A stretch of DNA of 14,825 nt from positions 1 to 14,825 of the forward strand of contig CALEUW010000031.1 of NCBI GenBank assembly GCA_937920725.1, in the 5' to 3' direction. The notes beneath the pieces were generated by a model. It was given only the letters and a program-made list of their open reading frames with translations, searched no databases and had not been told where the DNA came from. A program made the position numbers and the translations under genes. Source of the DNA: UMGS1601 sp900553335 (GTDB lineage: Bacteria > Bacillota > Clostridia > Oscillospirales > Ruminococcaceae). Position 1 is the stretch's first letter. Each line of letters begins with the position of its first letter. Positions 1 through 7,780 of the stretch are shown piece after piece.

Positions 1-452
1 TCAGAAGTATTTGTAAGCCCCTTGCAGTTAATTCCAAGATACTGAAGCTTAGCAGGGTCAGGAATCGCCTCACCGCTGTACTTAACTGTGTATGTTCCGT
101 CTGTAGGTACTTCTATGAACGGTACTACATCATCAGCATTCCAGTGCGAACCGCCGCTAATGAATACTGTTGGCATAAATGCACGAACTCCACCCTCAGG
201 AACATCTGTCACTGTGAATGTTGCGTAGAATTCATTTTTGCCTGAAAGTGCAGAAATTGGATTTCCGCTTCCGCTGTAAGTCGAAAGTTCAACCTTTGCA
301 GAGTTTGCAGAACTTGTATTGTTCCACTTTCCGCTGTCAGGAAGAACTTCATCGCCGTCATCAGCCGCAAGCGCCGTAAAAGCAGACAATGCCATTGATG
401 AAATGGCGACTGTTGCCGCTAAAACGCCGCTTAGAATTCTTCTTAGTTTCAT
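1..452 (-). CDS. Secreted protein, N-terminal part (gene runs off the left edge)
   Basis: The first 150 codons are open with no stop before the window edge. The protein starts with a classic Sec signal peptide: positive MKLRR, a hydrophobic run rich in Ala/Val/Ser, and a likely signal peptidase I site after ...FTALA near residue 30. The mature part begins DDGDE and continues with Gly/Ser/Thr-rich, strand-forming sequence with few charged helices (for example EFYATFTVTDVP, GTYTVKYSGE). This suggests an exported beta-sandwich or carbohydrate-binding type fold; that is inference, and no family is recognised. The start is set by AGGAGG about 7 nt upstream of the ATG. A good promoter lies at 539-567. 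The gene is divergent from the LytTR operon, so a regulatory link is possible but not shown. Confidence 0.85.
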   Translation of the reverse strand, partial: MKLRRILSGVLAATVAISSMALSAFTALAADDGDEVLPDSGKWNNTSSANSAKVELSTYSGSGNPISALSGKNEFYATFTVTDVPEGGVRAFMPTVFISGGSHWNADDVVPFIEVPTDGTYTVKYSGEAIPDPAKLQYLGINCKGLTNTS

Positions 453-538
453 TTTTCTTCCTCCTAATCAATAGTGTTTACTAAATTTAGGGCAAATTGT
501 ACAAATCAAATATGTCCGTATTTCTTTGCCTTGACTAA

Positions 539-567
539 ATAATACATATGATTAGCAGCAAGGTCAA
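539..567 (-). promoter_or_regulatory. Predicted sigma-A promoter of the secreted-protein gene
   Basis: Read on the minus strand, TTGACC (562-567) and TATTAT (539-544) are separated by exactly 17 bp, each one mismatch from consensus. The transcript would start near 532 and have a leader of about 80 nt. The leader contains the 10-bp palindrome CTAAATTTAG at 481-490, and GGCAAA / TTTGCC arms that could pair. Confidence 0.6.
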
Positions 568-638
568 TAATTTTGGCATAACAGGTAAAAATTACGTCAC
601 GAAAAATTTCAAATTTACTTTTTATTAATCAAAATCTA

Positions 639-647
639 TGTTATACT
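639..647 (+). promoter_or_regulatory. Possible extended -10 promoter of the LytTR operon
   Basis: TG-t-TATACT at 639-647 is a good extended -10 element, but there is no convincing -35 box 17 bp upstream (TTTTTA). This fits a promoter that needs an activator. The 15-mer TTTATTAATCAAAAT at 621-635 lies just upstream, where an activator or repressor could bind, and it recurs at the HD-GYP promoter (7765-7779). A TTGACA at 661-666 has no matching -10 box. Confidence 0.4.
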
Positions 648-717
648 ATAAGTAATCGAGTTGACAAAAAATTTAGAGATTCGACAATGTGACACACACT
701 ATTTTGAGGAGGTTATT

Positions 718-1473
718 ATGCTTAATATTGCAATTTGTGATGATGAGCTTATTGCAGCTCAACAAATAGAAAAAAATGTTGCTGCAGAATTTCAAAATAA
801 AAACGTTAACGTAAATATAAGTCTTTTTACACAAGGACAAAAGCTTATTGACGAATTTACAAACAATCCGTTTGACATAATTTTCCTGGATATCTATATG
901 CCGGATAAAAGCGGCTTTGATGTTGCAAAAAAGGTGCGTGAGATAAGCAGTGACACATATATAATATTTGTAACTGTTAAAGACGACCTTGTATTCGACA
1001 GCTTTGATTATTACCCGTTTCAGTTCATAAGAAAAGAAACGTTTTTTGAGTCTGATATTTCCAAGAACGACCATCTGGCTCAAAGCATAAGAAAAACTAT
1101 TCAGCAGCTTATTGAACACATATCGGATAAAAATCAGATCGTTTTACACGACGTAAATAAAAAGCAGCATCTTATTTTTCCATCTGAAATTGAGTATATA
1201 GAAAGCGATAAGCATTATCTTAACTACTATGTATCAGGACACACAGAGCCGCTTCGTGAGCGGGCAAAAATCAGCGACAAATGTGCCGAACTGTCAAATG
1301 CAGGAATTATCCGTATACAGAAAAAGTATGCAGTAAATTTAAAGCACGTCAAATACATTGACAATGAATACGACCAAATAATAATGAAATCAGGAAAGAA
1401 GCTTCCCGTTTCAAAAACATTCAAAATTGAGATAAAAGAAAGCTTTAAAAGGTATTTAAGAGATAATTATTAG
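718..1473 (+). CDS. LytTR-family response regulator (AgrA/LytR-like)
   Basis: This 251-residue DNA-binding response regulator has two domains. The receiver (about 2-125) has the acidic pair D8/D9, phospho-acceptor D58 in FLDIYMP, T86 and K106 (FIRK). The LytTR domain (about 139-250) has the typical EIEYIES, RIQKKYAVNLKHVKYID and LPVSKTFK stretches. It would be phosphorylated by the kinase encoded 11 nt downstream and bind direct repeats in target promoters. An in-frame TTG at 661 would add 19 residues, but ATG 718 is chosen because GAGGAGG sits 5 nt upstream and MLNIAICDDE is the normal receiver start. AgrA-type regulators often control peptide signalling, bacteriocins or secreted proteins. 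No AgrB- or AgrD-like gene is visible, so the target is unknown; the divergent secreted-protein gene is a candidate. Confidence 0.93.
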   Translation: MLNIAICDDELIAAQQIEKNVAAEFQNKNVNVNISLFTQGQKLIDEFTNNPFDIIFLDIYMPDKSGFDVAKKVREISSDTYIIFVTVKDDLVFDSFDYYPFQFIRKETFFESDISKNDHLAQSIRKTIQQLIEHISDKNQIVLHDVNKKQHLIFPSEIEYIESDKHYLNYYVSGHTEPLRERAKISDKCAELSNAGIIRIQKKYAVNLKHVKYIDNEYDQIIMKSGKKLPVSKTFKIEIKESFKRYLRDNY

Positions 1474-1484
1474 GAGGGAGAAAA

Positions 1485-2819
1485 ATGCCGTATAAAGGAT
1501 CTTTATTGGTTTTGCTTGTTGATGTGTTAGTAACTATATCTTCATGCTCAATGTTTTTATGGGTGTCATATAAAATTCTGACTCCGAAAAAGCAAGGGCG
1601 GTTTTTTACACCTTCAGTAATAATAATCATTGCAGGATATGAATTGGCGATTCAGTCATTAGAATTCTTCCAAGAGAACAATTCCTTTTTGATATTAAAT
1701 ATACTTCTCGGTTTTTTCTCTCAGCTTATATATTGCCTGTTATTCTTAAAAGGGCGCATAATACATAAGCTGTTGATCTCTGTAATAACCTCACTTGTTT
1801 GCAGTATAATTTCAAATGCTTTTGTAGTATTTTGGATGTTGTTGGGATTTTCTGTAGACAGTATGCAGAATTCAGTTGCAATATACTCAAGTACAGCCAT
1901 AATCGTACATATTCTATTATTTTTAGTTTATGTTCTGATGGTCAAAGCATACAAAAAATTAACAGTAAATTTAAAAGAAACTGAAGCTATCAAGGTTACC
2001 GCCATATCTGTTCTTACATTCATATTCATTATAACATCTCTTCAGACAACAAACATTGTAAGGAACTCAAGAATAAGAACATTTACATTAATATCAACTC
2101 TATGTTTTATACTCTCATGTATAATTATGTTTCAAATAATATATACCATAAGCAAAAACAACTGCATTGAGCAAGAAAACACACTGTTAAAAATGGAGAA
2201 AGAATATCAGTATCAAAAATACGAGGACATTATTCGCCAATCCGAGCAAATGAAAAAGCTTAGACATGACTACAAAAACAATTTTTTGGTACTTCGCTCG
2301 CTTATAGACGGAGGCAAAAATAAAAAAGCGATTGAACTTATAAACAAAGAAATTGATCAGATAAACGCATCTCGATCTCATATTAGAACCAATAATGACG
2401 TAGTAAACGCAATAATAAACACGAAAATATCTTCGGCTAATGACAATGGAATAAAGGTATCCTGCGTGAGTATTTCTGACTTTGACGGAATTGATGATTT
2501 TGACCTATGCAATCTGATAGGAAATATGTTTGACAATGCGATCACAGCCGTAGAGAACTGCAGGGAAAAGATAATCGACATACAGATTTCAAAGAGAAAC
2601 AACTGTTACATATTTAAAATGTCGAACACAGTTTCAGACCCTGTGCTTGACGAAAATCCACATCTTTTTACAACAAAGGACGATAAAACATTTCACGGCT
2701 ACGGAATGAAGATCATCAAGGATATAACTGACAGCTACAGCGGTGACCTTGATTATTACGAAGTGGACGGAATATTTTATGTTATAGCCCATCTCGCATT
2801 AAAACCAATTATTAAATAA
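1485..2819 (+). CDS. AgrC-like sensor histidine kinase (GHKL type)
   Basis: This 444-residue membrane kinase has about six to seven hydrophobic segments in residues 5-222, including roughly 8-28, 42-58, 69-88, 95-120, 135-153, 172-187 and 200-222. A coiled linker follows (230-255). The cytoplasmic kinase core has H261 in KKLRHDYKNNFLVL, the atypical H-box of AgrC/CitA-like kinases. Its GHKL ATPase has an N-box (NLIGNMFDNAITA, 343-355) and a G-box (HGYGMKII, 404-411). The membrane part lacks a large extracellular domain, which fits sensing of a peptide or hydrophobic ligand at the membrane. The stop codon of the regulator upstream overlaps the AGGAGGG ribosome site, so the two genes form a tight operon. 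A hairpin terminator follows. The cognate signal is not encoded nearby. Confidence 0.93.
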   Translation: MPYKGSLLVLLVDVLVTISSCSMFLWVSYKILTPKKQGRFFTPSVIIIIAGYELAIQSLEFFQENNSFLILNILLGFFSQLIYCLLFLKGRIIHKLLISVITSLVCSIISNAFVVFWMLLGFSVDSMQNSVAIYSSTAIIVHILLFLVYVLMVKAYKKLTVNLKETEAIKVTAISVLTFIFIITSLQTTNIVRNSRIRTFTLISTLCFILSCIIMFQIIYTISKNNCIEQENTLLKMEKEYQYQKYEDIIRQSEQMKKLRHDYKNNFLVLRSLIDGGKNKKAIELINKEIDQINASRSHIRTNNDVVNAIINTKISSANDNGIKVSCVSISDFDGIDDFDLCNLIGNMFDNAITAVENCREKIIDIQISKRNNCYIFKMSNTVSDPVLDENPHLFTTKDDKTFHGYGMKIIKDITDSYSGDLDYYEVDGIFYVIAHLALKPIIK

Positions 2820-2861
2820 GAAGTTTTCGGTAAACTTAAAGAAACAGTTGACTTAAAGACA

Positions 2862-2907
2862 AAAAAGCACGCCTTACAAAAATATGTAAAGCGTGTTTTT
2901 AATTTTA
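2862..2907. terminator. Bidirectional hairpin terminator between convergent operons
   Basis: The arms 2863-2878 and 2885-2900 form a 16-bp stem with one G-T wobble and one C-A mismatch around a 6-nt loop. The plus strand ends in TTTTT and the minus strand in TTTTTT. It therefore serves both the LytTR/kinase operon (stop at 2819) and the hybrid kinase gene (stop at 2919). Confidence 0.85.
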
Positions 2908-2918
2908 CTGGCAATATT

Positions 2919-5462
2919 TTATTTTATATGCTTTTTAAGCTGACGCGCTACTTCCTTTATATCAATAGGCTTTGCAATATGTGCGTTCATACCGCATTCA
3001 AAACACCGCTGTGCATCTTCGGCAAAAGCATCTGCAGTCATTGCAATTATCGGAATATCCGAGTCTGCACGGTCAGATTTTCGTATTTCCTCCGTTGCCT
3101 CATATCCTGTCATAACAGGCATTCTTATATCCATAAGAATTGCTGAATAATATCCGACAGGCGAATCTTCAAACATATCGACACATAGCTTTCCGTTTTC
3201 TGCATGGTCAAGCTCAAGTCCAAGTGTAGAAAGCAGCTCGCTAGCAATTTCCCAGTTCAGATAATTATCCTCAGCAACAAGTATCTTAATACCGTTAAAG
3301 CTCTCCTTCTTTTCTTCTTTAAAGCTGTTGATTTGATCAAAATCACTCCTGTATTGATTCAAAGCATAAAATAGAGTAGATTTAAACAACGGCTTTGAAA
3401 TAAATCCATTTATTCCTGCTTCACGAGCGTCATCTTCTATTCCGCTCCAATCATATGCGGAGATCAAAAGTATCGGAATGTTTTCTTCAATATAATTGTT
3501 GATGGCACGGGCAGTTTCTATTCCGTCAAGTCCCGGAAGCTGCCAATCTAAAAGAATAATTTGATAACCGTCCTGCTTGTCATGGCGCTCTTTTATCATC
3601 TTCAAAGCGTCTTCGCCGTTAAAAGCACAATCCGCATTTACACCGATGCTCTTAAGAGAAGAAGCTGCGCTTTCGCATAGCTGTTTATCGTCATCTACAA
3701 CCAGAATATTCCAGTTTGGAAGAACCATTTCATCTCTCGGAATTTGAACCTTTTCCAAATCGAGAACAACATTAAACTCTGTTCCTTTTCCAAGCTCGCT
3801 CTCAACTTCTATAGTACCAAACATAGCGTCTACTATATGCTTTGTAATCGCCATTCCGAGTCCGGTGCCCTCAGTTTTATGAACTCTTTTTGAATCCTCA
3901 CGGGTAAACGATTCAAAGATTTTTTCTTTGAATTCTTTCGACATTCCTATACCGCTGTCTTTTACGGATATATGCAACCTGACAAATTTTTCAGAAATAG
4001 GTGAAGGCTCTTCAAAAAGAGAAACGTGAATTGTTCCCTCGTCAGGTGTGAATTTAATTGCATTTGAGATCAGATTAAGAAGTACTTGGCTGAGCCTTAC
4101 CCCATCACACCATACATTTTCATAGTCGATATCATGAATAAAAACATCAAAATTCTGTTTCTTAGCCTTTATCTGCGGCTGAATGATGTTTACTAAGCTG
4201 TCTAATACCTCCTTTAAAGAAACCTGATACATATTCAAAATAAGCTTTCCGCTTTCGATTTTTGACATATCAAGAATATCATTAATAAGTCCAAGCAAAT
4301 GCTTACTTGACAAGGTGATTTTTTTAAGACAATTTTCTACCTGCTGTTTATTATCCATATTTGCAGATGCAATTGATGTCATACCGACTATTGCATTCAT
4401 CGGAGTTCGTATATCGTGGCTCATGTTCGACAAAAATTCACTTTTAGCCTTATTTGCCCGTATCGCTTCTTGTCTGGTTGTTTCAAGCTCACGAATATGG
4501 CTTTGAGTCAATTTAAAGTAAACTGCAAATATAGTTATCAACGTTACCAAAACAACTGCTATACATACAATAAGCATATTAATTCTCTGACTGCTTAAGC
4601 TGTTGATCGTTTCGTCAAGCGTGCCATACGGCATAATAGTTACTAAAAACCATTCAGAATAAGGAAGAGAAGAACAGTACATATGTCTGCGTTCATCACC
4701 GATAATAAGAACTGTAGAATAGTCCACACCGTTTTCCATAGCGTTTTTAAGCTCTTCTATGTATTGCTCGTGATTCTGACCGTTAAGATCTGAAAATACG
4801 CCTTCTATTTGATTAAAGTAATTATTTCCGTACTCTTCTGCATTTCGTATAACATAATTTCCGTCTTTGCGAATAATATGAGAATATGTGAGAGAATCGG
4901 TTTTTTCAAGTGATAAAATTTCATTGATATATTCAATAGGAAGTCCTGCAACTAAAGCAATTGAATCGCTTCCGTCAGCCATAGAATATGAAACAGGTAT
5001 TCCTATCAAAAGAACTTTTTCTTCCGATTGATTAAGTGCGACAGTTACTTTTTTTTTACCTTCACTGAGAGATTTCATAAAAAGCTCAGGATAAATAGGT
5101 GTAAGTTCTTCACCGTATATCATGTCGAGATCTCCGTTTTGATTATATAAAGCCAAATATTCAAATTCACGGATTTCAGCGTTACGACGCAATTCATTGA
5201 TCATATCTTCGCCGTATTCGACTTTATCCGGCGGAACATCTTTAGTAATTGTTTCTATCTGTGCAATTCTGAGATTTATAGTAGTTTCAAAATGCTCTGA
5301 TATTTTTTCGCTCATTCCGGACATATAAATATTTCCTACCTTGCTGATTGTCTGTTCGCTTTGCCTGCTTAGTATTACTGCGAAAAGAATCATAACACCA
5401 ACACAAACTATAATCAGTATTGCAAGACTTGCTGCCAAAAATCTCATAGTCTTTTTTTTCAT
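2919..5462 (-). CDS. Membrane hybrid sensor kinase: sensor-HisKA-HATPase-REC-REC
   Basis: This 847-residue protein is the probable input of the phosphorelay encoded here. TM1 is about 8-32. A roughly 260-residue extracytoplasmic region (33-292) resembles a Cache-type small-molecule sensor, although the family is inferred. TM2 is about 295-318, followed by a coiled linker. HisKA has phospho-acceptor H349 (FLSNMSHDIRTP). The ATPase has an N-box (NLISNAIKFTP, 463-473), DSGIGM (502-507) and GTGLGMAITK (532-541). Receiver 1 has D590/D591, D639 (LLDWQLPG) and K690. Receiver 2 has E731/D732, D778 (LMDIRMPVMTG) and K831. There is no HPt domain, and the free HPt protein is encoded just upstream. Start ATG follows AAGGAG. 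Two intact receivers suggest branching or a phosphate sink. Confidence 0.95.
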   Translation of the reverse strand: MKKKTMRFLAASLAILIIVCVGVMILFAVILSRQSEQTISKVGNIYMSGMSEKISEHFETTINLRIAQIETITKDVPPDKVEYGEDMINELRRNAEIREFEYLALYNQNGDLDMIYGEELTPIYPELFMKSLSEGKKKVTVALNQSEEKVLLIGIPVSYSMADGSDSIALVAGLPIEYINEILSLEKTDSLTYSHIIRKDGNYVIRNAEEYGNNYFNQIEGVFSDLNGQNHEQYIEELKNAMENGVDYSTVLIIGDERRHMYCSSLPYSEWFLVTIMPYGTLDETINSLSSQRINMLIVCIAVVLVTLITIFAVYFKLTQSHIRELETTRQEAIRANKAKSEFLSNMSHDIRTPMNAIVGMTSIASANMDNKQQVENCLKKITLSSKHLLGLINDILDMSKIESGKLILNMYQVSLKEVLDSLVNIIQPQIKAKKQNFDVFIHDIDYENVWCDGVRLSQVLLNLISNAIKFTPDEGTIHVSLFEEPSPISEKFVRLHISVKDSGIGMSKEFKEKIFESFTREDSKRVHKTEGTGLGMAITKHIVDAMFGTIEVESELGKGTEFNVVLDLEKVQIPRDEMVLPNWNILVVDDDKQLCESAASSLKSIGVNADCAFNGEDALKMIKERHDKQDGYQIILLDWQLPGLDGIETARAINNYIEENIPILLISAYDWSGIEDDAREAGINGFISKPLFKSTLFYALNQYRSDFDQINSFKEEKKESFNGIKILVAEDNYLNWEIASELLSTLGLELDHAENGKLCVDMFEDSPVGYYSAILMDIRMPVMTGYEATEEIRKSDRADSDIPIIAMTADAFAEDAQRCFECGMNAHIAKPIDIKEVARQLKKHIK

Positions 5463-5489
5463 AAAATACTTCTCCTTAGTTTTTTAAAA

Positions 5490-5528
5490 GCTGCCGCATT
5501 TTTGCAGCAAACAGTTTTAGTTTGCCGC
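5490..5528 (-). promoter_or_regulatory. Two mutually exclusive hairpins in front of the hybrid kinase start
   Basis: In the minus-strand transcript, GCAAAC (5520-5525) can pair with GTTTGC (5507-5512), extended by a GC pair. Downstream, GCTGC (5504-5508) can instead pair with GCAGC (5490-5494) and is followed by TTTT. The two stems share bases 5504-5508, so they cannot form together. They sit a few bases before the AAGGAG site of the kinase. This is an attenuator-like layout, but the second stem is only 5 bp, so function is uncertain. Confidence 0.3.
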
Positions 5529-5597
5529 CATATGCACCAGCTTTTTAATTTGTGAATATTGGTAGTTTTTAAAGCTCGTTTTCAGATTTCAATAAGA

Positions 5598-5693
5598 GGC
5601 AACGCCCCGTTATTCAACAAACGAACGGGTGTTAGCCCATTAAGGTTTCAGTGGGGGATTGTCCCCTGCTGAAACGCTAAGTTATCCGCCGCC
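5598..5693. repeat. Composite inverted-repeat element between the HPt and hybrid kinase genes
   Basis: Two strong stem-loops stand side by side in otherwise AT-rich DNA. At 5645-5675 the 14-nt arms GTTTCAGTGGGGGA and TCCCCTGCTGAAAC pair along their full length, with two G-T wobbles, around a 3-nt loop. At 5598-5637 GGC-AAC-(gc)-CCCGTT pairs with AACGGG-t-GTT-a-GCC. The GC-rich block reaches the HPt stop codon, which lies inside a CCTTAAGG palindrome. No T-tract follows, so these are not standard terminators. The look is that of a dispersed palindromic intergenic repeat, an RNA-processing site or a REP-like element. Its copy number cannot be judged from this window. Confidence 0.55.
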
Positions 5694-6062
5694 TTAAGGA
5701 CAGAGGACATGGTCGTTGTTATAAACGTTTATTGCTCTGACAGCGTCTATATAGTCTGCCTGAACTTTTAAAAATAACTCATCGGTTATATTGTATTGCT
5801 TATTCCTCAACGCTTCTGTTAAGCTGCTGCTTGAATGTAAAAGCTTTTCAAACCCAAGATTTTGGCAGATACCTTTTATCGTATGAGCAGCACGGAAGGC
5901 TTCTTCATAATTACCGATTTCCAATGACGATTTTAAAGTATCAAAACTTTTATCGTCAAGAAATTTAATAACAAATTTTTGAACCAGTCTTTCTGACATA
6001 AAACGACTCAATACATCTTCATAGCCGCCGCCCAATATTTCATAGCATTCTTTTAAAGTCAT
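5694..6062 (-). CDS. Stand-alone histidine phosphotransfer (HPt) protein
   Basis: This small helical protein of 122 residues is a phosphate shuttle. The HPt signature is HTIKGICQNLGF, with the phospho-acceptor His near residue 60, preceded by EEAFRAAH and followed by a second helix LLHSSSSLTEALR. It should carry phosphate from the hybrid kinase receivers to the receiver of the HD-GYP protein encoded 19 nt upstream. Start choice: an in-frame GTG at 6071 overlaps the ribosome site, whereas ATG 6062 has GAGG 8 nt upstream, so 6062 is preferred. Length is normal for an HPt. The final residues (HVLCP) are encoded next to the inverted-repeat block at 5598-5693, so the C-terminus may have been set by arrival of that element. 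Confidence 0.9.
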   Translation of the reverse strand: MTLKECYEILGGGYEDVLSRFMSERLVQKFVIKFLDDKSFDTLKSSLEIGNYEEAFRAAHTIKGICQNLGFEKLLHSSSSLTEALRNKQYNITDELFLKVQADYIDAVRAINVYNNDHVLCP

Positions 6063-6081
6063 ATTTTTCACCTCAAAAGTG

Positions 6082-7632
6082 TTATTGATTTATTAAATCA
6101 ATGTCTTTATTATCTAAATTGATAAGCTTTCCGACAAGCCCCAAGCGGTGAGGAGGATCTTCTTTAGACCATATCGTTCTGCAAATGATTTTTGTGTCAT
6201 GCCATTCACCGTTAAAATTAATCTTGCAGATACACTCTATGTTCGGATTCACCTGAGTTGTGTTGTAAAACTCTTTTAACAGCATAATGAAGCCGTCATC
6301 GCTGATAAGCGAGCGCAGCTTTTCATCTTTTTCGGGATTTACAATAACCTCCTGAAGATGCATATATTCTGCTCCGTATGGCGACAGTTTCAAAATGGAC
6401 GGAGAGAATGTATAATCAAATAGAATTCCGTCTGCTATAGATGTAAAGAAATCAATTTTATCCTGCTCGTATGCAATCATATCCAGAGTGTTTTTAGTCG
6501 AAACAAGTTCATCGTAACTAAGCATCTCATTAGCGGCATTTTTTATGTCATTCTCTTTGTTTTGAACAATCGAATCTCCTTTTAATTCATTGATTATATC
6601 TTTTGCTGCATCTTTAAGACACTGAATCAGTATCGGATTAAAAGTTCCGCACTCTCCGTTTAATATCATGTTCATAGCAGTTTCGTGTGAAAAAGCCTTT
6701 TTGTAAACACGTTCACTTGTAAGAGCGTCATAAACATCTGCTAAAGATACAATTTGTGCAGATATCGGGATCTCATCTCCTAAAAGTCCATCCGGATAAC
6801 CCCGCCCGTCATATCTTTCATGATGCCATCTGCATATCTCATATGCCTTTTGAACTAACGGCTCATTTTTATAACAGGGTAAATCGTCAAGCATAGACGC
6901 ACCTACGGTAGAGTGAGTTTTCATTATCTCAAATTCTTCATTTGTAAGCCTCCCGGGTTTATTAAGTATTTCATCGGGAACAGATATTTTTCCTATGTCA
7001 TGCAAAGCCGATGCATTGATGATCAACGTTATATCCGAAGAGGAGAGATTATATTTATCTGTAAGCTGAACCAGTCTTTTTAATAGTATTTCGGTAAAGG
7101 TTTTAACGTGGATAATATGAAGTCCGCTTTCGCCGTTACGAAACTCCACTATATGACTTAAAATATTTATCATCAGACTGTTGTTCTTTTCTTTCTCGTA
7201 AATCTGCTCGGCAACCATTCCTGCAAGCCTTTTTTGCTTTGCATAGAGCATCAAAACATTAACTACTCGACGTCGCACTATAAAGGCGTCAAACGGTCGG
7301 GTTATAAAATCCGTAACACCCATACTATATGCCCGTTCAATATTAGGAGAAGATTTTTCCGCAGAAATCATTATGACCGGTATATCATCAATCCAATGCT
7401 TTTTATTCATAACTTTAAGGACTTCATAGCCATCCATAACAGGCATTACAATATCAAGCAATACCAAATCTATATTTATGCTGCTTTTTTGAAGTATAGC
7501 TACAGCCTCTGCACCGTCTGAGGCTTCAATGATTTGATATTTGCCGTCAAGCATTTCAGATAAAATATCACGATTCATCTCAGAATCGTCCACAATAAGT
7601 ATCTGTTGTTTCTTTCGGGTATCCTCAATCAT
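6082..7632 (-). CDS. REC + HD-GYP response regulator, predicted c-di-GMP phosphodiesterase
   Basis: This 516-residue, RpfG-like cytoplasmic protein is the predicted relay output. The receiver (about 10-125) has D15/D16, phospho-acceptor D60 (LVLLDIVMP) and S90; the usual Lys of the KP motif is Arg (FITRPFD, R112). The HD-GYP domain (about 150-345) has ESGLHIIHVKTF, metal-binding HDIGK (H211/D212), KTHSTVG (H240), HHERYDGRGYPDG (270-282) and SLADVYDALTSERVYKKAF. All the hallmark residues are intact, so hydrolysis of c-di-GMP to pGpG/GMP is likely. Residues 355-510 form an extra C-terminal region with a PAS-like look (FFTSIADGILFDYTF ... IICRTIWSKE) and no assigned role. AAGGAG lies 9 nt upstream of the ATG. 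It is first in the operon with the HPt and hybrid kinase. Confidence 0.94.
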   Translation of the reverse strand: MIEDTRKKQQILIVDDSEMNRDILSEMLDGKYQIIEASDGAEAVAILQKSSINIDLVLLDIVMPVMDGYEVLKVMNKKHWIDDIPVIMISAEKSSPNIERAYSMGVTDFITRPFDAFIVRRRVVNVLMLYAKQKRLAGMVAEQIYEKEKNNSLMINILSHIVEFRNGESGLHIIHVKTFTEILLKRLVQLTDKYNLSSSDITLIINASALHDIGKISVPDEILNKPGRLTNEEFEIMKTHSTVGASMLDDLPCYKNEPLVQKAYEICRWHHERYDGRGYPDGLLGDEIPISAQIVSLADVYDALTSERVYKKAFSHETAMNMILNGECGTFNPILIQCLKDAAKDIINELKGDSIVQNKENDIKNAANEMLSYDELVSTKNTLDMIAYEQDKIDFFTSIADGILFDYTFSPSILKLSPYGAEYMHLQEVIVNPEKDEKLRSLISDDGFIMLLKEFYNTTQVNPNIECICKINFNGEWHDTKIICRTIWSKEDPPHRLGLVGKLINLDNKDIDLINQ

Positions 7633-7780
7633 GGAATCTTTCTCCTTAGTTTTTTATGTATAATTGCAAACCGAACAAACATTGATTTCAAAGACGTATG
7701 ATTAAAACAGGCGATTTTTTATAAGATTTATATTTCACCGGTTACTGCTGATTGTTTAACATTATTTATTAATCAAAATT

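Noticed and set aside
549..629. 26-codon plus-strand ORF upstream of the LytTR regulator, considered as a signal peptide precursor
   Set aside because: There is no ribosome site, it overlaps the divergent promoter of the secreted-protein gene, and it lacks a Cys or leader pattern typical of autoinducing peptides.
661..717. In-frame TTG extension of the LytTR regulator
   Set aside because: ATG 718 has an ideal GAGGAGG site and starts the receiver at its usual position. The extra 19 residues have no receiver features.
7633..7775. Possible c-di-GMP riboswitch in the HD-GYP operon leader
   Set aside because: The expected conserved core and paired arms of known c-di-GMP riboswitches were not found. 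The leader is AT-rich with no strong stem.
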